Shown piece by piece: positions 1-10,248 of a stretch of DNA of 64,000 bases. Made by a program: the position numbers and the translations under genes. Each line of letters opens with the position of its first letter. The first letter of the stretch is position 1. A model generated the notes under the pieces. The model was given only the letters and a program-made list of their open reading frames with translations. It did no database searches and was not told the origin of the DNA. Origin of the DNA: Novosphingobium nitrogenifigens DSM 19370 (GTDB lineage: Bacteria > Pseudomonadota > Alphaproteobacteria > Sphingomonadales > Sphingomonadaceae); NCBI RefSeq assembly GCF_000192575.1, contig NZ_GL876933.1, positions 463,796 through 527,795 of the forward strand. Direction: 5' to 3'.

Positions 1-39
1 ATAAAACCGTCCTGAATGAGAGCATTGGAGAAATTGGCA

Positions 40-1197
40 ATGATCAGGGCCTGTAATTGGCGATGGCTTACCGCGATGTTGGTCGTGCTCGGCGCCGTGA
101 CATCCGCCAAGGCTAATCCGCCCCCCAGTGCGCCCATCAAACCCAGCTTCTCCTGCTCGGCCACCAGCACAGACATCGAGCGAGTGATCTGCAACATCAC
201 CGACCTTGCCGACAGCGACAACACCATGGCATCGCTTTTCGCATTGAGCCGGGTGAGTGCTTTCGGATCCGGCCAGTCCAACGAATTGGCCGCCCAGCGT
301 GAGGTGTTGAAGCAGATGCGTGACTGCGCGCGTCCCGCATCCAGCAGCGCCATCGCCGACTGCCTACGCGGGCGGTATGAGCAGCGCAACAATGATTTGG
401 CGATTGCGGCCCTGATGCGCGCACCCGATGTGGCGCTGCCAGTGTTGCGCAGAACCGATCCGGCCTTTGCGCCGGTGTTCGAGGCTGTTTCGATCTGGGC
501 GGCCGAGCCGGCGGGCGCCAATTGGGCGGATCCTGCCCTCAACGGTAAGCGCCAGCGTATCACCGCGCTTCTGACACCGTTGATGGCTAACCTTCTCTCC
601 ACGGACAGCGGCCGGACTATGCTCTCCGATCCGGAAACCGGGGCGCAGACGGTGAAGGGGGTCGACGACATATTTGTCTCCGAGAATCGTTTCGCCATGT
701 TCCTCAATGTGCTGGGGCCGTTCATGCCCGAGGATGACGGGCCGGTAACTAGCGGCAAGTCGCGACGCAGCCTGTCGTGTGCGGCAATCATCCGCCATCC
801 AGCCCTGCTCGCCGCGACGGCATCAGCCTTTGGCTCGACGCTAGACAATTTCGTCCTCGATACCGATTGCGCCCAAACGCTACCGCCCATGCCGCAGCTT
901 GCCGCGCTTGATGCCAAACTCAACCACGCCTGGCCCCAGTGCGAGGGCACCATACGCTTTGCCGCCTATCGCATTTACGCAACCGCACTCGATGCGGCGC
1001 GGCTTGGCATGGCGCCGCGTGATGAAAATGCCCGCGCCCCTAGCCGCCGCGGGGTCACGCCCGCCGACATCGCCGCCGCCCGCCGCGAACTTGCCGCGTC
1101 ATATCAGGCCAACCTCGGCAAGCCCCCGGCCACCGCCGCTGCCATGGCCGCCGATGCGATCAACGGTATATTAGCAAGCGCGCAGGAATGCGAATGA
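40..1197 (+). CDS. Exported protein with LprI-like N-terminal domain
   Basis: Predicted secreted or periplasmic protein of about 385 residues. I chose the ATG at 40 because GGAGAA lies about 7 bases upstream and the protein then opens with a signal peptide (Met-Ile-Arg, then a hydrophobic stretch LTAMLVVLGAVTSAKA). An in-frame ATG at 16 would add eight residues. After the signal peptide comes a Cys-rich pattern (SFSCSATSTDIERVIC, then DCARP and ADCLRGRYEQRNNDL) typical of the LprI/DUF1311 lysozyme-inhibitor-like domain. The C-terminal 250 residues resemble nothing I recognise but hold further paired Cys residues. The function of this longer version is unknown. It stands alone on its strand, followed by a weak hairpin. 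Confidence 0.65.
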   Translation: MIRACNWRWLTAMLVVLGAVTSAKANPPPSAPIKPSFSCSATSTDIERVICNITDLADSDNTMASLFALSRVSAFGSGQSNELAAQREVLKQMRDCARPASSSAIADCLRGRYEQRNNDLAIAALMRAPDVALPVLRRTDPAFAPVFEAVSIWAAEPAGANWADPALNGKRQRITALLTPLMANLLSTDSGRTMLSDPETGAQTVKGVDDIFVSENRFAMFLNVLGPFMPEDDGPVTSGKSRRSLSCAAIIRHPALLAATASAFGSTLDNFVLDTDCAQTLPPMPQLAALDAKLNHAWPQCEGTIRFAAYRIYATALDAARLGMAPRDENARAPSRRGVTPADIAAARRELAASYQANLGKPPATAAAMAADAINGILASAQECE

Positions 1198-1288
1198 GGC
1201 CTACCGGTCACTGCAAAGGCCCGCGCGCCACGGAGGCCCGCAGGGTCGGTGTCTGGCGTGCCCGTGTGACGAAGTGAGATAAGATAAA

Positions 1289-1307
1289 GGCCGCCCCAAA
1301 TGCGGCC
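1289..1307 (+). terminator. Weak hairpin after the LprI-like gene
   Basis: Perfect 6-base arms GGCCGC/GCGGCC around a 7-base loop, 92 bases after the stop codon. Only a short AT run follows, so termination is uncertain. Confidence 0.3.
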
Positions 1308-1352
1308 ATTCGCCAATCAAAACTAGCTCGTTAGAACCTGCCATTTGTTCAG

Positions 1353-1943
1353 TTGGCTGGCCACGTTCTCCGACTTCATACTTTCGCCTACGATCGCTAT
1401 AGACGGCCCCGTAAGGTGGCCACGGCAGCATCCGGGGCAGAGCATGTGTGTGGATTGATTCTCGTGTCCGCCCCAGGGCGGCCGATCGGTGTCGTGCTCA
1501 AGGAACAGCTTCGGGCCAACCCTGCCAACGCCCCCCTTCTCGATGTCGCAAATCAGGCGATCGACACGCTATTGGCGGGGCGGCGGGTCGATACGGCGAG
1601 CCTTCCGCCGCCTCTGGTCCCCCTGTTCAGGCCGGAAATTCAAGGCTTCTTGATCAGTGAGATTGCAGTGGATCCAGCGGATCTCATCGCCAAGGCCGGA
1701 AAATCAGTGCTTGTGATCCAGGGAGAACGAGACCTTCAGGTCAGTGTGTCAGACGCGCGGCGTCTCGTGGCAGCGAATCCCTCAGCTATGATTAAGCAAC
1801 TTCCTGATACCAATCATATCTTGAAGCAGGTCACATCGGATGATCGACGAGCCAATTATGCCACTTACGCGGATCCGAATCTGCCGCTTGCACCAGATGT
1901 GGTTGAAACCGTAGTGCGTTTCATCGAACAACATGGGCAGTGA
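1353..1943 (+). pseudogene. Truncated alpha/beta-hydrolase remnant
   Basis: This frame encodes the C-terminal half of an alpha/beta-fold hydrolase. Recognisable sequence begins near 1413 (ATAAS...VCGLILVSAPGRP) and runs to the end. It contains a plausible catalytic Asp (QGERDLQVS) and a catalytic His (PDTNHILK). The N-terminal half is missing, including the oxyanion strand and the GxSxG nucleophile elbow, and sequence upstream of 1413 does not look like this family. The family is normally near 300 residues; about 177 are left here. I read it as a decayed gene truncated just after the nucleophile elbow. Translation from 1353 is possible, but the product could not be a working hydrolase. Confidence 0.6.
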
Positions 1944-2003
1944 ACATGGTCAGACCCTAAGGCAATCGGCGCCCCAATATCTGGCCTTCAAGCCTCAGGA
2001 AAG

Positions 2004-2741
2004 TCATGTTGAAAGCGGGTCTTTGATCATCTCTTCAAGATTTTCTTCGGGCAAATTCTGTGCGTACCAGTCGATCGCGAAGGGAAACGATTTTGTGATC
2101 ATGCCGATGGCGCGCTCGAAATAGTTCGCCTTTGCCTGGCATGAGTTTTCCATCGAGCCCCGGATGAGGATCTGATTGCGCGGCGCGAGGATGAGCATAT
2201 CGCAGAGATAGTTTGCCAGAAACTCCAGATCGTCCTGCGCTAGGCTGGCATCCTTGTGCCCACGCAGAACTGAACGGAACATTTCAACCGCGCCGTCGGA
2301 GACGATCGGCAATTTCGTTTGCGGTGCGCGCAACCGCTGATCGGCGACCCATTGCATCAACCGTTCGAGGCGAATGACTTCTGGCTGGAGGGAGAGGTCG
2401 AGGGCTTTGCGGCCGATATGGAGCACGCGATCTTTCAGGCTTCCGCAAGGCACGGAAATCACGACCGATCGCGCGTGTCGTTCCACCCCATGCTCGATCG
2501 CCGCGAAGAAGAGTCCCTGTTTGGATTCGAACCGGGTATAAATCGTTCGCTTGGTGACCTGGGCCGCCGCGGCAATGCGATCCATGTTTGCGCTTTCAAA
2601 TCCCCTTTCAAGAAACTCTTCCAGCGCCGCGGCAAGGATCTGCGGCCCCAGCAGGGCTGCGACCCCTTGTGGAGGGCGTCCGCCCTTTTGGGGGCGTGGC
2701 GAGAGGCTGCGGGCGGGGCTGGCTGGAATTGGCGTGGTCAC
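2004..2741 (-). CDS. TetR/AcrR-family transcriptional regulator
   Basis: A 245-residue DNA-binding repressor-type protein. The helix-turn-helix is at about residues 30-78 (ILAAALEEFLERGFESANMDRIAAAAQVTKRTIYTRFESKQGLFFAAIE), the standard TetR N-terminus. The remaining 165 residues form the variable ligand-binding and dimerisation domain. It is transcribed away from the efflux operon that starts at 2888, and the 146-base spacer holds a small palindrome overlapping a candidate promoter. The arrangement suggests that it represses that operon and probably itself. The inducing ligand cannot be read from sequence. Confidence 0.88.
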   Translation of the reverse strand: MTTPIPASPARSLSPRPQKGGRPPQGVAALLGPQILAAALEEFLERGFESANMDRIAAAAQVTKRTIYTRFESKQGLFFAAIEHGVERHARSVVISVPCGSLKDRVLHIGRKALDLSLQPEVIRLERLMQWVADQRLRAPQTKLPIVSDGAVEMFRSVLRGHKDASLAQDDLEFLANYLCDMLILAPRNQILIRGSMENSCQAKANYFERAIGMITKSFPFAIDWYAQNLPEENLEEMIKDPLST

Positions 2742-2793
2742 AGCCGGTGGATCTAGCAGGCATTAGCGGACCTGCCCAGATTTGCCTTGATTG

Positions 2794-2830
2794 TTGTGAG
2801 CACCGCCGCAATAACGATACTTGTTAGTAT
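2794..2830 (+). promoter_or_regulatory. Candidate efflux-operon promoter with TetR-type operator
   Basis: TTGTGA at 2794-2799 and GATACT at 2816-2821 are spaced 16 bases apart and could serve as -35 and -10. The -10 overlaps the palindrome ATACT-TGTT-AGTAT at 2817-2830, which lies between the divergent TetR gene and the efflux operon. A repressor bound there would occlude RNA polymerase. Inference from position and symmetry only. Confidence 0.45.
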
Positions 2831-2887
2831 ATATAAGTCCGTGGTGGCGGATGCGGGGAATGTCGCAAGGGTTTTGGGAGTAGCTGT

Positions 2888-4357
2888 GTGTTTTCAGGGC
2901 AAGGCTCTACTCGATGGTGGACCCGGTGGGCTGCCCTGCCGCTGGCGCTGATGGCGAGCGCCTGTTCGTTCGCGCCGCCGCACGTGCGACCGGCGCAACC
3001 CGTGCCCGAAACCTATGCGCCGGGCGATACGGGCTCCGGATCCATCGCCCGTATCGGATGGCGGGATTTTTTCCAGGACGCTCAACTGCGGGCCCTCATC
3101 GCTACGGCCTTGGCAAACAACCGTGACATCCGCATCGCGGCTGCGCGGGTAGAAGAGGCGCGCGCGACGTGGCGGATCCAGGGGGCGGCGCTCTATCCTC
3201 AGGTGAATGCCGCCGGGACCGACGCGCTGGGCCGATCGATCATTAGCTTCCCCGGCTTTGGCAACGAGGCCTATGATATCAAGCTGTGGTCCGCCCAATT
3301 GAGCGCCAAATGGGAATTGGATTTCTGGGGGAGTTTGCGCAATGTCAGGGCCGCCGCGCGGGACCAATTTCTGGCCACGGAACAGGCGCAGCGGGCGGTA
3401 GCGATCGACCTGATCGCGCAAGTCGCCAACGGCTATCTCCTCGAACGCGCATATGAGGAGCGCGAGGCGCTCGCGCGGCAGACCATTGCCACGCGCGAGG
3501 AAGCGCTGCGCATCATGCGTCGCCGCTATGAGGTTGGCTCTGGCTCCAAGCTGGAGATGACCCAGGCGCAGATGTTGCTCGGCCAGGCGCAGGCTGCGCT
3601 TCAGGCGCTCGGCCAGGAGCAAGGCGTCAATCGCAACGCGCTGGATCTGCTGGTCGGGCGGCCGGTCGAGATCACGTCTGGCGCCCTCGGCCCGGTCGGC
3701 GGTGCGCAGGAGATTGCCTTGCCAGCAGGTCTGCCATCGGAACTGTTGATCAACCGGCCCGATATCATGGCCGCCGAATGGCAATTACGGGCGGCAGAGG
3801 CCAATATCGGCGCCGCGCGGGCGGCCTTTTTCCCCAACATCAGCCTGACTGGCGCCTATGGCACCGGCAGCGTGGATCTGAACGGTTTGTTCCAGTCGGG
3901 CAGCCAGGTCTGGGCTTTCAATCCGACCATTTCCGTTCCGCTCTTCAACGCGGGGGCGCTTGCCGCCAATCTCGACGTTGCCAAGGCGCGTCGGGTTGGC
4001 GTGGTGGCGCAATATGAAAAGACGGTGCAGTCGGCCTTCAGGGATGTGTCCGACGCGCTGATCAGGCGGCGGCAATTGGCGCTACAGATCGCTTCAACCC
4101 GCACCGTGCTCGACGCCCTGCGCGAGCGGACCCGCCTTGCCCAGCTGCGGTTCGATAATGGCCGGTCGGCCTATCTCGAGGTGCTCGACGCGCAGCGGGA
4201 TCTGTTCGAGACCGAGCAGGCGCTTGTCGAACTGCGCCGCGCCTATCTGGCGAGCGGTATCGCGCTCTACGCCAGCCTCGGCGGCGGTTTTGCCGACGCG
4301 CCGACGTTCGACCCGCAGGCCCCCACCAGACAGAAGGCAGGAGTAGAGAAACGATGA
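2888..4357 (+). CDS. NodT-family outer-membrane efflux lipoprotein
   Basis: Outer-membrane channel component of a tripartite efflux system, 489 residues. It starts at GTG 2888 with GGGAG about 7 bases upstream. The N-terminus is a lipoprotein signal (LPLALMASAC) with the lipidated Cys at residue 26, as usual for the RND/ABC-type outer-membrane factor family. Two TolC-like repeats are visible: VEEARATWRIQGAALYPQV, and later the duplicated LRAAEANIGAARAAFFPNISLTG. The C-terminus has the typical LDAQRDLFETEQALVELRRAYL helix. It overlaps the adaptor gene by 4 bases (ATGA), so the operon is translationally coupled. Confidence 0.93.
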   Translation: MFSGQGSTRWWTRWAALPLALMASACSFAPPHVRPAQPVPETYAPGDTGSGSIARIGWRDFFQDAQLRALIATALANNRDIRIAAARVEEARATWRIQGAALYPQVNAAGTDALGRSIISFPGFGNEAYDIKLWSAQLSAKWELDFWGSLRNVRAAARDQFLATEQAQRAVAIDLIAQVANGYLLERAYEEREALARQTIATREEALRIMRRRYEVGSGSKLEMTQAQMLLGQAQAALQALGQEQGVNRNALDLLVGRPVEITSGALGPVGGAQEIALPAGLPSELLINRPDIMAAEWQLRAAEANIGAARAAFFPNISLTGAYGTGSVDLNGLFQSGSQVWAFNPTISVPLFNAGALAANLDVAKARRVGVVAQYEKTVQSAFRDVSDALIRRRQLALQIASTRTVLDALRERTRLAQLRFDNGRSAYLEVLDAQRDLFETEQALVELRRAYLASGIALYASLGGGFADAPTFDPQAPTRQKAGVEKR

Positions 4358-5427
4358 CCCCCTCCGGGAAAACCTGGCTCGTCAGGGGCGGCGTTACCCT
4401 CGCGGCGCTGGCTATCGCGCTCGCGCTGTGGTGGCTGTTGAAGCCTGCCGCGCTTTCCGCCGGGATTGTCAGCGGCAACGGTCGGATCGAGGCGGTTGAG
4501 GTCGATGTTTCGGCCAAGTCACCGGGCCGGATCAGCGCCATTCTGGTGGATGAAGGCGCGTTCGTCAAAGCGGGCCAGGTGGTCGCGCATATGGACACCG
4601 ACGTGCTACTGGCCCAGCAGGCCGAGGCGGAGGCGAAACTGGCGCAGGCCATCAACGCGATCCAGATCACCGAAAGTCAGGTGGTGCAGCAGCAAGCCAA
4701 CCGCGCCGCCGCGCAGGCCGCCACCCGCCAGCGCGAGGCCGAACTCGGCGCGGCGCGCAAGCGGCTCGCGCGTTCGGCGACGCTTGCGAAAGAGGGCGCC
4801 ACCCCGGTCCAGGAACGCGATGACAACGAAGCGCAAGTCAAAGGCGCCGTGGCCGCGGTCGAAGCGGCGCGCGCGCAGGTTGCGGCGGCAGACGCTGCCA
4901 TGACCACCGCGCGCAACCAAGTGATCGGCGCACACGCCAATGTTGATGCCGTGCGCGCCACGATTCAGCGAATCGAGGCCGACATTCGCGACAGCGAGCT
5001 GAAGGCGCCCATCGACGGGCGGGTTCAGTATCGCGTTGCCCAGCCCGGCGAAGTGGTTGCTGGCGGGGGCCGTGTGCTCAATCTCGTCAATCTGGGCGAT
5101 GTCTACATGACCTTCTTCCTGCCCGAAACGGCGGTGGGCAAAGTGGCGATCGGCAGCGATGTGCGGATTGTGCTCGATGCGGCGCAGGACATGGTGATTC
5201 CGGCCAAAGTCAGCTTTGTCTCCGACGTGGCGCAGTTCACGCCCAAGACGGTCGAAACCGCCAGTGAGCGGCAGAAGCTGATGTTCCGGGTCAAGGCGCA
5301 GATCGACCGCCGGTTGCTGGAACGCTATATCACCCAGGTCAAGACCGGCCTGCCCGGTCTGGCCTATGTGCGGATCGACCCCAAGGTTGCATGGCCTGAC
5401 AAGCTGGCCGTCAAAGTTCCGCAATGA
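4354..5427 (+). CDS. HlyD-family membrane-fusion (adaptor) protein
   Basis: Periplasmic adaptor linking the inner-membrane ABC transporter to the outer-membrane channel, 357 residues. One N-terminal membrane anchor lies at about residues 8-29. A biotinyl-lipoyl-like half follows ([34 protein letters not shown]), then a long Ala/Gln/Glu-rich coiled-coil hairpin (about 85-215), the second lipoyl half ([26 protein letters not shown]) and a beta-barrel region. In architecture and position it matches E. coli YhiI, the adaptor encoded next to rbbA and yhhJ. It overlaps its neighbours on both sides by 4 bases. Confidence 0.92.
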   Translation: MTPSGKTWLVRGGVTLAALAIALALWWLLKPAALSAGIVSGNGRIEAVEVDVSAKSPGRISAILVDEGAFVKAGQVVAHMDTDVLLAQQAEAEAKLAQAINAIQITESQVVQQQANRAAAQAATRQREAELGAARKRLARSATLAKEGATPVQERDDNEAQVKGAVAAVEAARAQVAAADAAMTTARNQVIGAHANVDAVRATIQRIEADIRDSELKAPIDGRVQYRVAQPGEVVAGGGRVLNLVNLGDVYMTFFLPETAVGKVAIGSDVRIVLDAAQDMVIPAKVSFVSDVAQFTPKTVETASERQKLMFRVKAQIDRRLLERYITQVKTGLPGLAYVRIDPKVAWPDKLAVKVPQ

Positions 5428-8165
5428 TGGCCGATACCCCCGCCGGATTGGCCGCGCGCGTGTCGGGCGTCAGCCTGCGCTATGGCAAAACCCTGGCGCT
5501 GGACCGGGTGGATCTGGCCATTCCCGCTGGCCGGGCCGTGGCGATGATCGGGCCGGACGGGGTGGGCAAATCCAGCCTGTTCTCCCTGATCGCGGGCGCG
5601 CGGGCCATTCATGAAGGGCGGGTTGACGTGCTGGGTGGCGACATGGCCGACCGACAGCACCGCGATACGGTTTGTCCGCGCATCGCCTATATGCCGCAGG
5701 GTCTTGGCAAAAATCTCTATCCGACGCTGTCGATTGACGAGAATCTGGAATTTTTCGGGCGACTGTTCGGGCAGGACAAGGCCGAGCGCGAGCGCCGCAT
5801 TGCCGAACTGACCGAAAGCACCGGGCTCGCGCCATTCCGCAAGCGGGCGGTTGGCCAGTTGTCGGGTGGCATGAAGCAGAAGCTGGGCCTGTGCTGCGCG
5901 CTGATTCACGATCCCGATTTCCTGCTGCTTGATGAGCCGACGACCGGCGTCGATCCCCTGTCGCGTGCGCAGTTCTGGGACCTGATCGATCATATTCGTG
6001 CCGGGCGCTCCGGAATGAGCGTGCTGGTCGCCACCGCCTATATGGAGGAGGCCGAGCGCTTCGACTGGCTGGTGGCCATGAACGCGGGGCGAATTCTGGC
6101 CACCGGCACGCCGCAGGACTTCTTTGAGCGCACCGGCGAACGCAATCTCGAACGCGCCTTCATCGCGCTTTTGCCAGAGGCCATGCGGAACGCCTACCAT
6201 CCGGTCGTCATTCCACCACGCGGCACGGACAGCGAAGTCGCCATCGAAGCGCGCGGTCTGACGATGCGCTTTGGCGATTTCACCGCCGTCGATCATGTCG
6301 ATTTCCGGATCGAACGCGGCGAGATCTTCGGTTTTCTCGGCTCCAATGGCTGCGGCAAATCGACCACCATGAAAATGCTGACCGGGCTGCTCAAGGCGAC
6401 CGAAGGGCAGGCGTGGCTGTTTGGCAAGGAAGTCGAGAATGATGACATGGCCACCCGTCGGCGCGTCGGGTACATGTCGCAGGCCTTCTCGCTCTATTCC
6501 GAACTGACGGTGAGCCAGAATCTGGAACTTCACGCCCAACTCTTTCACGTCCCGGCGGCTGAAATCGCGGGCCGCGTGGAGGAAATGGCGCTGCGCTTTG
6601 GCCTGACCGGCATCATGGGCGCGCTGCCTGACGCGCTGCCTCTTGGCCAGCGCCAGCGACTGAGCCTAGCCGTGGCGATGATCCACAAGCCTGAGATGCT
6701 AATCCTCGACGAGCCCACCTCTGGCGTGGACCCGATCGCGCGCGATCAATTCTGGCAGATGATGATCGACCTGTCGCGCAACGACAAGGTGACGATCTTC
6801 ATCTCCACCCATTTCATGAACGAGGCGGAACGATGCGATCGCATCTCGTTGATGCATGCCGGAAAAGTGCTGATCAGCGATACGCCGCAGGCGATCATCC
6901 AAAAGCGCGGCAGCAGCGGACTGGAAGCCGCGTTCATCGCCTGCCTGAAGGATGCTACAGGCGAAATAGATAATGAGGCGCCCGCCGAAGCCAGCCCCCA
7001 ATATCCAGCCTCCCCCTCCACCGCAGGCGCCTCATCATGGTTCAGTCCGCGGCGCATGATGAGCTATGCCCGGCGCGAGGGGTTGGAGTTGCAGCGCGAT
7101 CCGATCCGGGCGACACTGGCCCTGCTGGGCAGTGTGATCCTGATGCTCATCATGGGCTATGGCATCAGCCTAGATGTTGAAAAGCTGCCTTTCGCCGTGC
7201 TCGATCATGACGGAACGACGACGAGCGAGAACTACACCCTCAATCTTGCCGGATCGCGCTATTTCGTCGAGCGACCACCGATTACCGATTATGCGCAGCT
7301 TGACCGCCGCATGAGGACGGGGGAGGTCGGCGTCGCGCTGGAAATTCCGCCCAATTTCGCGCGCGATTTGCGCCGGGGTGTTCCGGTTCAGATTGGCGTC
7401 TGGCTGGACGGCGCGATGCCGACACGGGCCGAAACCATCGAGGGCTATCTTGTGGCGATGCACGCCCAGTGGCTGAGCGACATGGCCGCGCAAAACTTTG
7501 GGTATCGCCCGGCGGCAGGGCTTGTGAACATCGATCTGCGCTATCGCTACAACCCCGATGTGAAAAGCCTGGTCGCCATCGCTCCGGCCGTTGTCCCGAT
7601 CCTGCTGCTGCTGTTTCCCGCGATCCTGACCGCGCTCAGCGTGGTGCGCGAAAAGGAACTGGGGTCGATCATCAATTTCTATGTGACGCCGATCACCCGG
7701 CTGGAATTCCTGCTGGGCAAGCAGCTTCCCTATGTTCTGCTTGCCATGATCAACTATGTCATGCTGGTGATCGTGGCGATCGCGATCTTTCGCGTGCCGG
7801 TGACCGGCAACATTCTGGCCATGACACTGGGCGCCTTTCTTTACACCCTGTCCTCGACCGCGATCGGGTTGCTGTTCTCGATCTTCATGCGCAGCCAGAT
7901 TGCGGCGATGTTTGCCACCGCGATCGGCACGATCCTGCCTGCGGTCCAGTTCTCAGGCCTTATCAACCCTGTTTCCTCGCTCGAAGGGCCGGGCAGGCTG
8001 ATCGGCGCAATTTTCCCGGCGACCCATTTCGTCACGATCTGTCGCGGCGTCTTTTCCAAGGGGCTGGGTTTTGCCGATCTGGCCAGTCCGTTGCTGGCGC
8101 TGGCGATCACCTTTCCATTCCTGCTGGTGATCTGCGTGGCCCTGCTGCGCAAGCAGGAGAGCTGA
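5424..8165 (+). CDS. RbbA-like ABC transporter: two ATPase domains fused to a permease
   Basis: A 913-residue protein with two nucleotide-binding domains and an ABC-2-type permease, the same size and layout as E. coli RbbA (YhiH). NBD1: Walker A GPDGVGKS at 43-50, signature LSGGM at 146-150, Walker [12 protein letters not shown] at 167-177. Its H-loop His is replaced (VATAYMEEA). NBD2: Walker [10 protein letters not shown] at 306-314, a degenerate signature LPLGQRQRL near 405, Walker [11 protein letters not shown] near 427, and an intact H-loop (STHFMNEA). The C-terminal 360 residues hold six or so membrane helices. Together with the next gene it probably forms the inner-membrane part of a drug or metabolite exporter. 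RbbA is also known as a ribosome-associated ATPase, and sequence cannot separate the two roles. Confidence 0.9.
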   Translation: MMADTPAGLAARVSGVSLRYGKTLALDRVDLAIPAGRAVAMIGPDGVGKSSLFSLIAGARAIHEGRVDVLGGDMADRQHRDTVCPRIAYMPQGLGKNLYPTLSIDENLEFFGRLFGQDKAERERRIAELTESTGLAPFRKRAVGQLSGGMKQKLGLCCALIHDPDFLLLDEPTTGVDPLSRAQFWDLIDHIRAGRSGMSVLVATAYMEEAERFDWLVAMNAGRILATGTPQDFFERTGERNLERAFIALLPEAMRNAYHPVVIPPRGTDSEVAIEARGLTMRFGDFTAVDHVDFRIERGEIFGFLGSNGCGKSTTMKMLTGLLKATEGQAWLFGKEVENDDMATRRRVGYMSQAFSLYSELTVSQNLELHAQLFHVPAAEIAGRVEEMALRFGLTGIMGALPDALPLGQRQRLSLAVAMIHKPEMLILDEPTSGVDPIARDQFWQMMIDLSRNDKVTIFISTHFMNEAERCDRISLMHAGKVLISDTPQAIIQKRGSSGLEAAFIACLKDATGEIDNEAPAEASPQYPASPSTAGASSWFSPRRMMSYARREGLELQRDPIRATLALLGSVILMLIMGYGISLDVEKLPFAVLDHDGTTTSENYTLNLAGSRYFVERPPITDYAQLDRRMRTGEVGVALEIPPNFARDLRRGVPVQIGVWLDGAMPTRAETIEGYLVAMHAQWLSDMAAQNFGYRPAAGLVNIDLRYRYNPDVKSLVAIAPAVVPILLLLFPAILTALSVVREKELGSIINFYVTPITRLEFLLGKQLPYVLLAMINYVMLVIVAIAIFRVPVTGNILAMTLGAFLYTLSSTAIGLLFSIFMRSQIAAMFATAIGTILPAVQFSGLINPVSSLEGPGRLIGAIFPATHFVTICRGVFSKGLGFADLASPLLALAITFPFLLVICVALLRKQES

Positions 8166-8168
8166 GCG

Positions 8169-9293
8169 ATGGAGCATGTCTTCAACATTTTCCGGCTCGG
8201 GATCAAGGAACTGCGCAGCCTTCTGCGCGACCCGATGATGCTGATGCTGATTGTCTATGCCTTTTCGCTCGACGTCTATGTGGCCGCGACCGGCATTCCC
8301 GAAACTTTGTACAAGGCCCCGATCGCAATCGTGGATGAAGACCAGTCCCCCTTGTCCAACCGGATCACCAGCGCGTTTTACCCGCCCCATTTCACCCGGC
8401 CCGCGATGGTCGGGCTGCATGAGGTTGACAAGGGCATGGACAGCGGCAGCTACACGTTTGCGCTCGACATCCCGCCCGATTTTCAACGCGACATGCTGGC
8501 CAACCGCCACCCGACGATTCAGCTCAATGTCGATGCGACCAGCATGACCCAGGCCTTTACCGGCGGCGGCTATATCCAGCAGATCGTCCAGGGTGAGGTC
8601 GCCGACTTTGCCGCGGGAACCCGGTCGGCTGCGCCATCCCCGGTCGATCTCGCGCTGCGCGCCCGGTTCAACCCCAATCTGACACAGAGCTGGTTTGCCT
8701 CGCTGATGGAAATCATCAACAATGTGACGATGCTGTCGATCGTGCTGACCGGGGCCGCCCTGATCCGCGAGCGCGAACATGGCACCATCGAACATCTGCT
8801 GGTGATGCCGATCACGCCGTTTGAAATCATGGCGAGCAAGGTGTGGGCGATGGGGCTGGTCGTCCTGTTGGCCTGCGCCTTCGCTCTGGTCATCGTCGTT
8901 CAGGGCACGCTTCAGGTTCCGATCGAGGGATCGATTGCGCTGTTCCTGGCGGGCGCGGGGCTCCATTTGTTTGCCACGACGTCGATGGGCATTTTCCTGG
9001 GGACGATTGCACGCTCTATGCCGCAATTTGGCCTGCTGATGATGCTGGTGCTGCTGCCGCTGCAACTGCTATCGGGCGGGATGACGCCTAGGGAAAGCAT
9101 GCCCGGGTTTGTCCAGATCGCCATGCTCGCGGCGCCAACCACGCATTTCGTGAAAATGGCCCAGGCTATCCTATACCGAGGGGCCGGATTTGATGTCGTA
9201 TGGCCCCAGTTTCTCGCGATCATCGTGATCGGCGGAATCTTCTTCACCGTGGCCCTGACCCGTTTTCGTCGGACCATCAGCACCATGGCGTGA
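8169..9293 (+). CDS. ABC-2-type permease (YhhJ-like)
   Basis: A 374-residue inner-membrane permease with an N-terminal helix (residues about 20-40), a large periplasmic region, and five or so clustered C-terminal helices ending in a short Arg-rich tail. It contains the LIREREHGTIEHLLVMPITPFEIMASK segment typical of ABC-2 permeases. It starts three bases after the RbbA-like stop codon and is the last gene of the operon. Pairing with the permease half of the preceding protein would give a heterodimeric pore, as proposed for E. coli RbbA-YhhJ. Confidence 0.9.
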   Translation: MEHVFNIFRLGIKELRSLLRDPMMLMLIVYAFSLDVYVAATGIPETLYKAPIAIVDEDQSPLSNRITSAFYPPHFTRPAMVGLHEVDKGMDSGSYTFALDIPPDFQRDMLANRHPTIQLNVDATSMTQAFTGGGYIQQIVQGEVADFAAGTRSAAPSPVDLALRARFNPNLTQSWFASLMEIINNVTMLSIVLTGAALIREREHGTIEHLLVMPITPFEIMASKVWAMGLVVLLACAFALVIVVQGTLQVPIEGSIALFLAGAGLHLFATTSMGIFLGTIARSMPQFGLLMMLVLLPLQLLSGGMTPRESMPGFVQIAMLAAPTTHFVKMAQAILYRGAGFDVVWPQFLAIIVIGGIFFTVALTRFRRTISTMA

Positions 9294-9528
9294 AGGAAGG
9301 GCGGCTAAGCCTAATCGAGCATCCACAGCGGCCGTTCCGGAGTGTCCGCCAAGTTCGCCTTTCACCGTGTTAGCGTTATGATCGAGCCAATGACGAGCCT
9401 CAAAGCCAATAGTAAAGCTCCCGACATGACGCGCGGCAGCATTTCTATGGGGCATAAATGGCCTCCACATTCACCCTTCACCCTGCCCACTTTCCAATAA
9501 AATGCAAGATTGCTGGTTCACGCTCCGC

Positions 9529-10248
9529 TTACACCATCGCCTGCTCAAGCCTCTGTTTCCGCCGCTCCCAGTCGGGCAAAACCTTTGCAAGAAGGTCGTA
9601 GAATGCCTGCCCGTGGTGCGCTTCGGTCACATGGCAAAGCTCGTGCGTGATGACGTAATCGATCGCATCCAGCGGCGCCTCGATCAGGCGGCGGTTCAGC
9701 ATCAGGCGTGATCCTGGCGACATCGAGCCCCACCGCTGCTTCAGTTGGCGGATGATCAGCCCTTTGGGGCGTCGTAGCTCTCCGTCAGGAAACCGCTGCA
9801 GATTCGCGTCGATGCGCTCGGCAAACTTGGCTTGGGCTTTGTCGCGATACCACGCCTCGACCAGTTCGCGGGTCGTATCCGGGCTTAGCGGCCGATGGGT
9901 TTGCACGACGATATATCCGCGCGTCATTTTTACGGCCTGTTGCACATGAGGTACGACTTTAAGCCGGTATTGGCGGCCGAGGTAACGATGGGTTTCGCCC
10001 GCGATGAACTGGCGTTCGGGCATACGAGGCATGAATTGAGCAAAAAAGCGTTGCTGGCGGATGATCCACGCCGCCCGTTTGCGGATCTTGGCCTCTATGG
10101 CCTCGCATGTCGCGTCCAGTGGGGCGGCAACGACCACCGACATGTCGGGTTCGACGGCGATCTCGAGCGTTTTGCGCGCTCGGTGGACGACACGACAGTC
10201 TATGCGGGTGGCGCCGTATTCAACACTGAGCAGGGCATCTTCGGTCAT
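9529..10248 (-). CDS. YgjP-type M48-like metallopeptidase
   Basis: A 239-residue protein of the YgjP/DUF45 (SprT-like) family. The zinc motif HELCH lies at residues 202-206 inside VITHELCHVTEAHHGQAFYDLLAKVLPDWERRKQRLE. A second conserved block precedes it (KGLIIRQLKQRWGSMSPGSRLMLNRRLIEAPLDAIDYV), as in this family. There is no signal peptide or membrane segment, so it is cytoplasmic. Its ATG overlaps the hsdR stop by 4 bases, making it the last gene of the type I restriction-modification operon. YgjP-like genes are frequent companions of type I systems. Its substrate is not known. Confidence 0.88.
   Translation of the reverse strand: MTEDALLSVEYGATRIDCRVVHRARKTLEIAVEPDMSVVVAAPLDATCEAIEAKIRKRAAWIIRQQRFFAQFMPRMPERQFIAGETHRYLGRQYRLKVVPHVQQAVKMTRGYIVVQTHRPLSPDTTRELVEAWYRDKAQAKFAERIDANLQRFPDGELRRPKGLIIRQLKQRWGSMSPGSRLMLNRRLIEAPLDAIDYVITHELCHVTEAHHGQAFYDLLAKVLPDWERRKQRLEQAMV

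Noticed and set aside
1933..2124. 63-residue frame after the hydrolase remnant
   Set aside because: It overlaps the end of the TetR gene on the other strand, has no family features and no ribosome site.
9294..9528. Possible small gene between the efflux operon and the peptidase gene
   Set aside because: No frame has a sensible composition or ribosome site; the frame at 9171-9470 overlaps the permease gene end.
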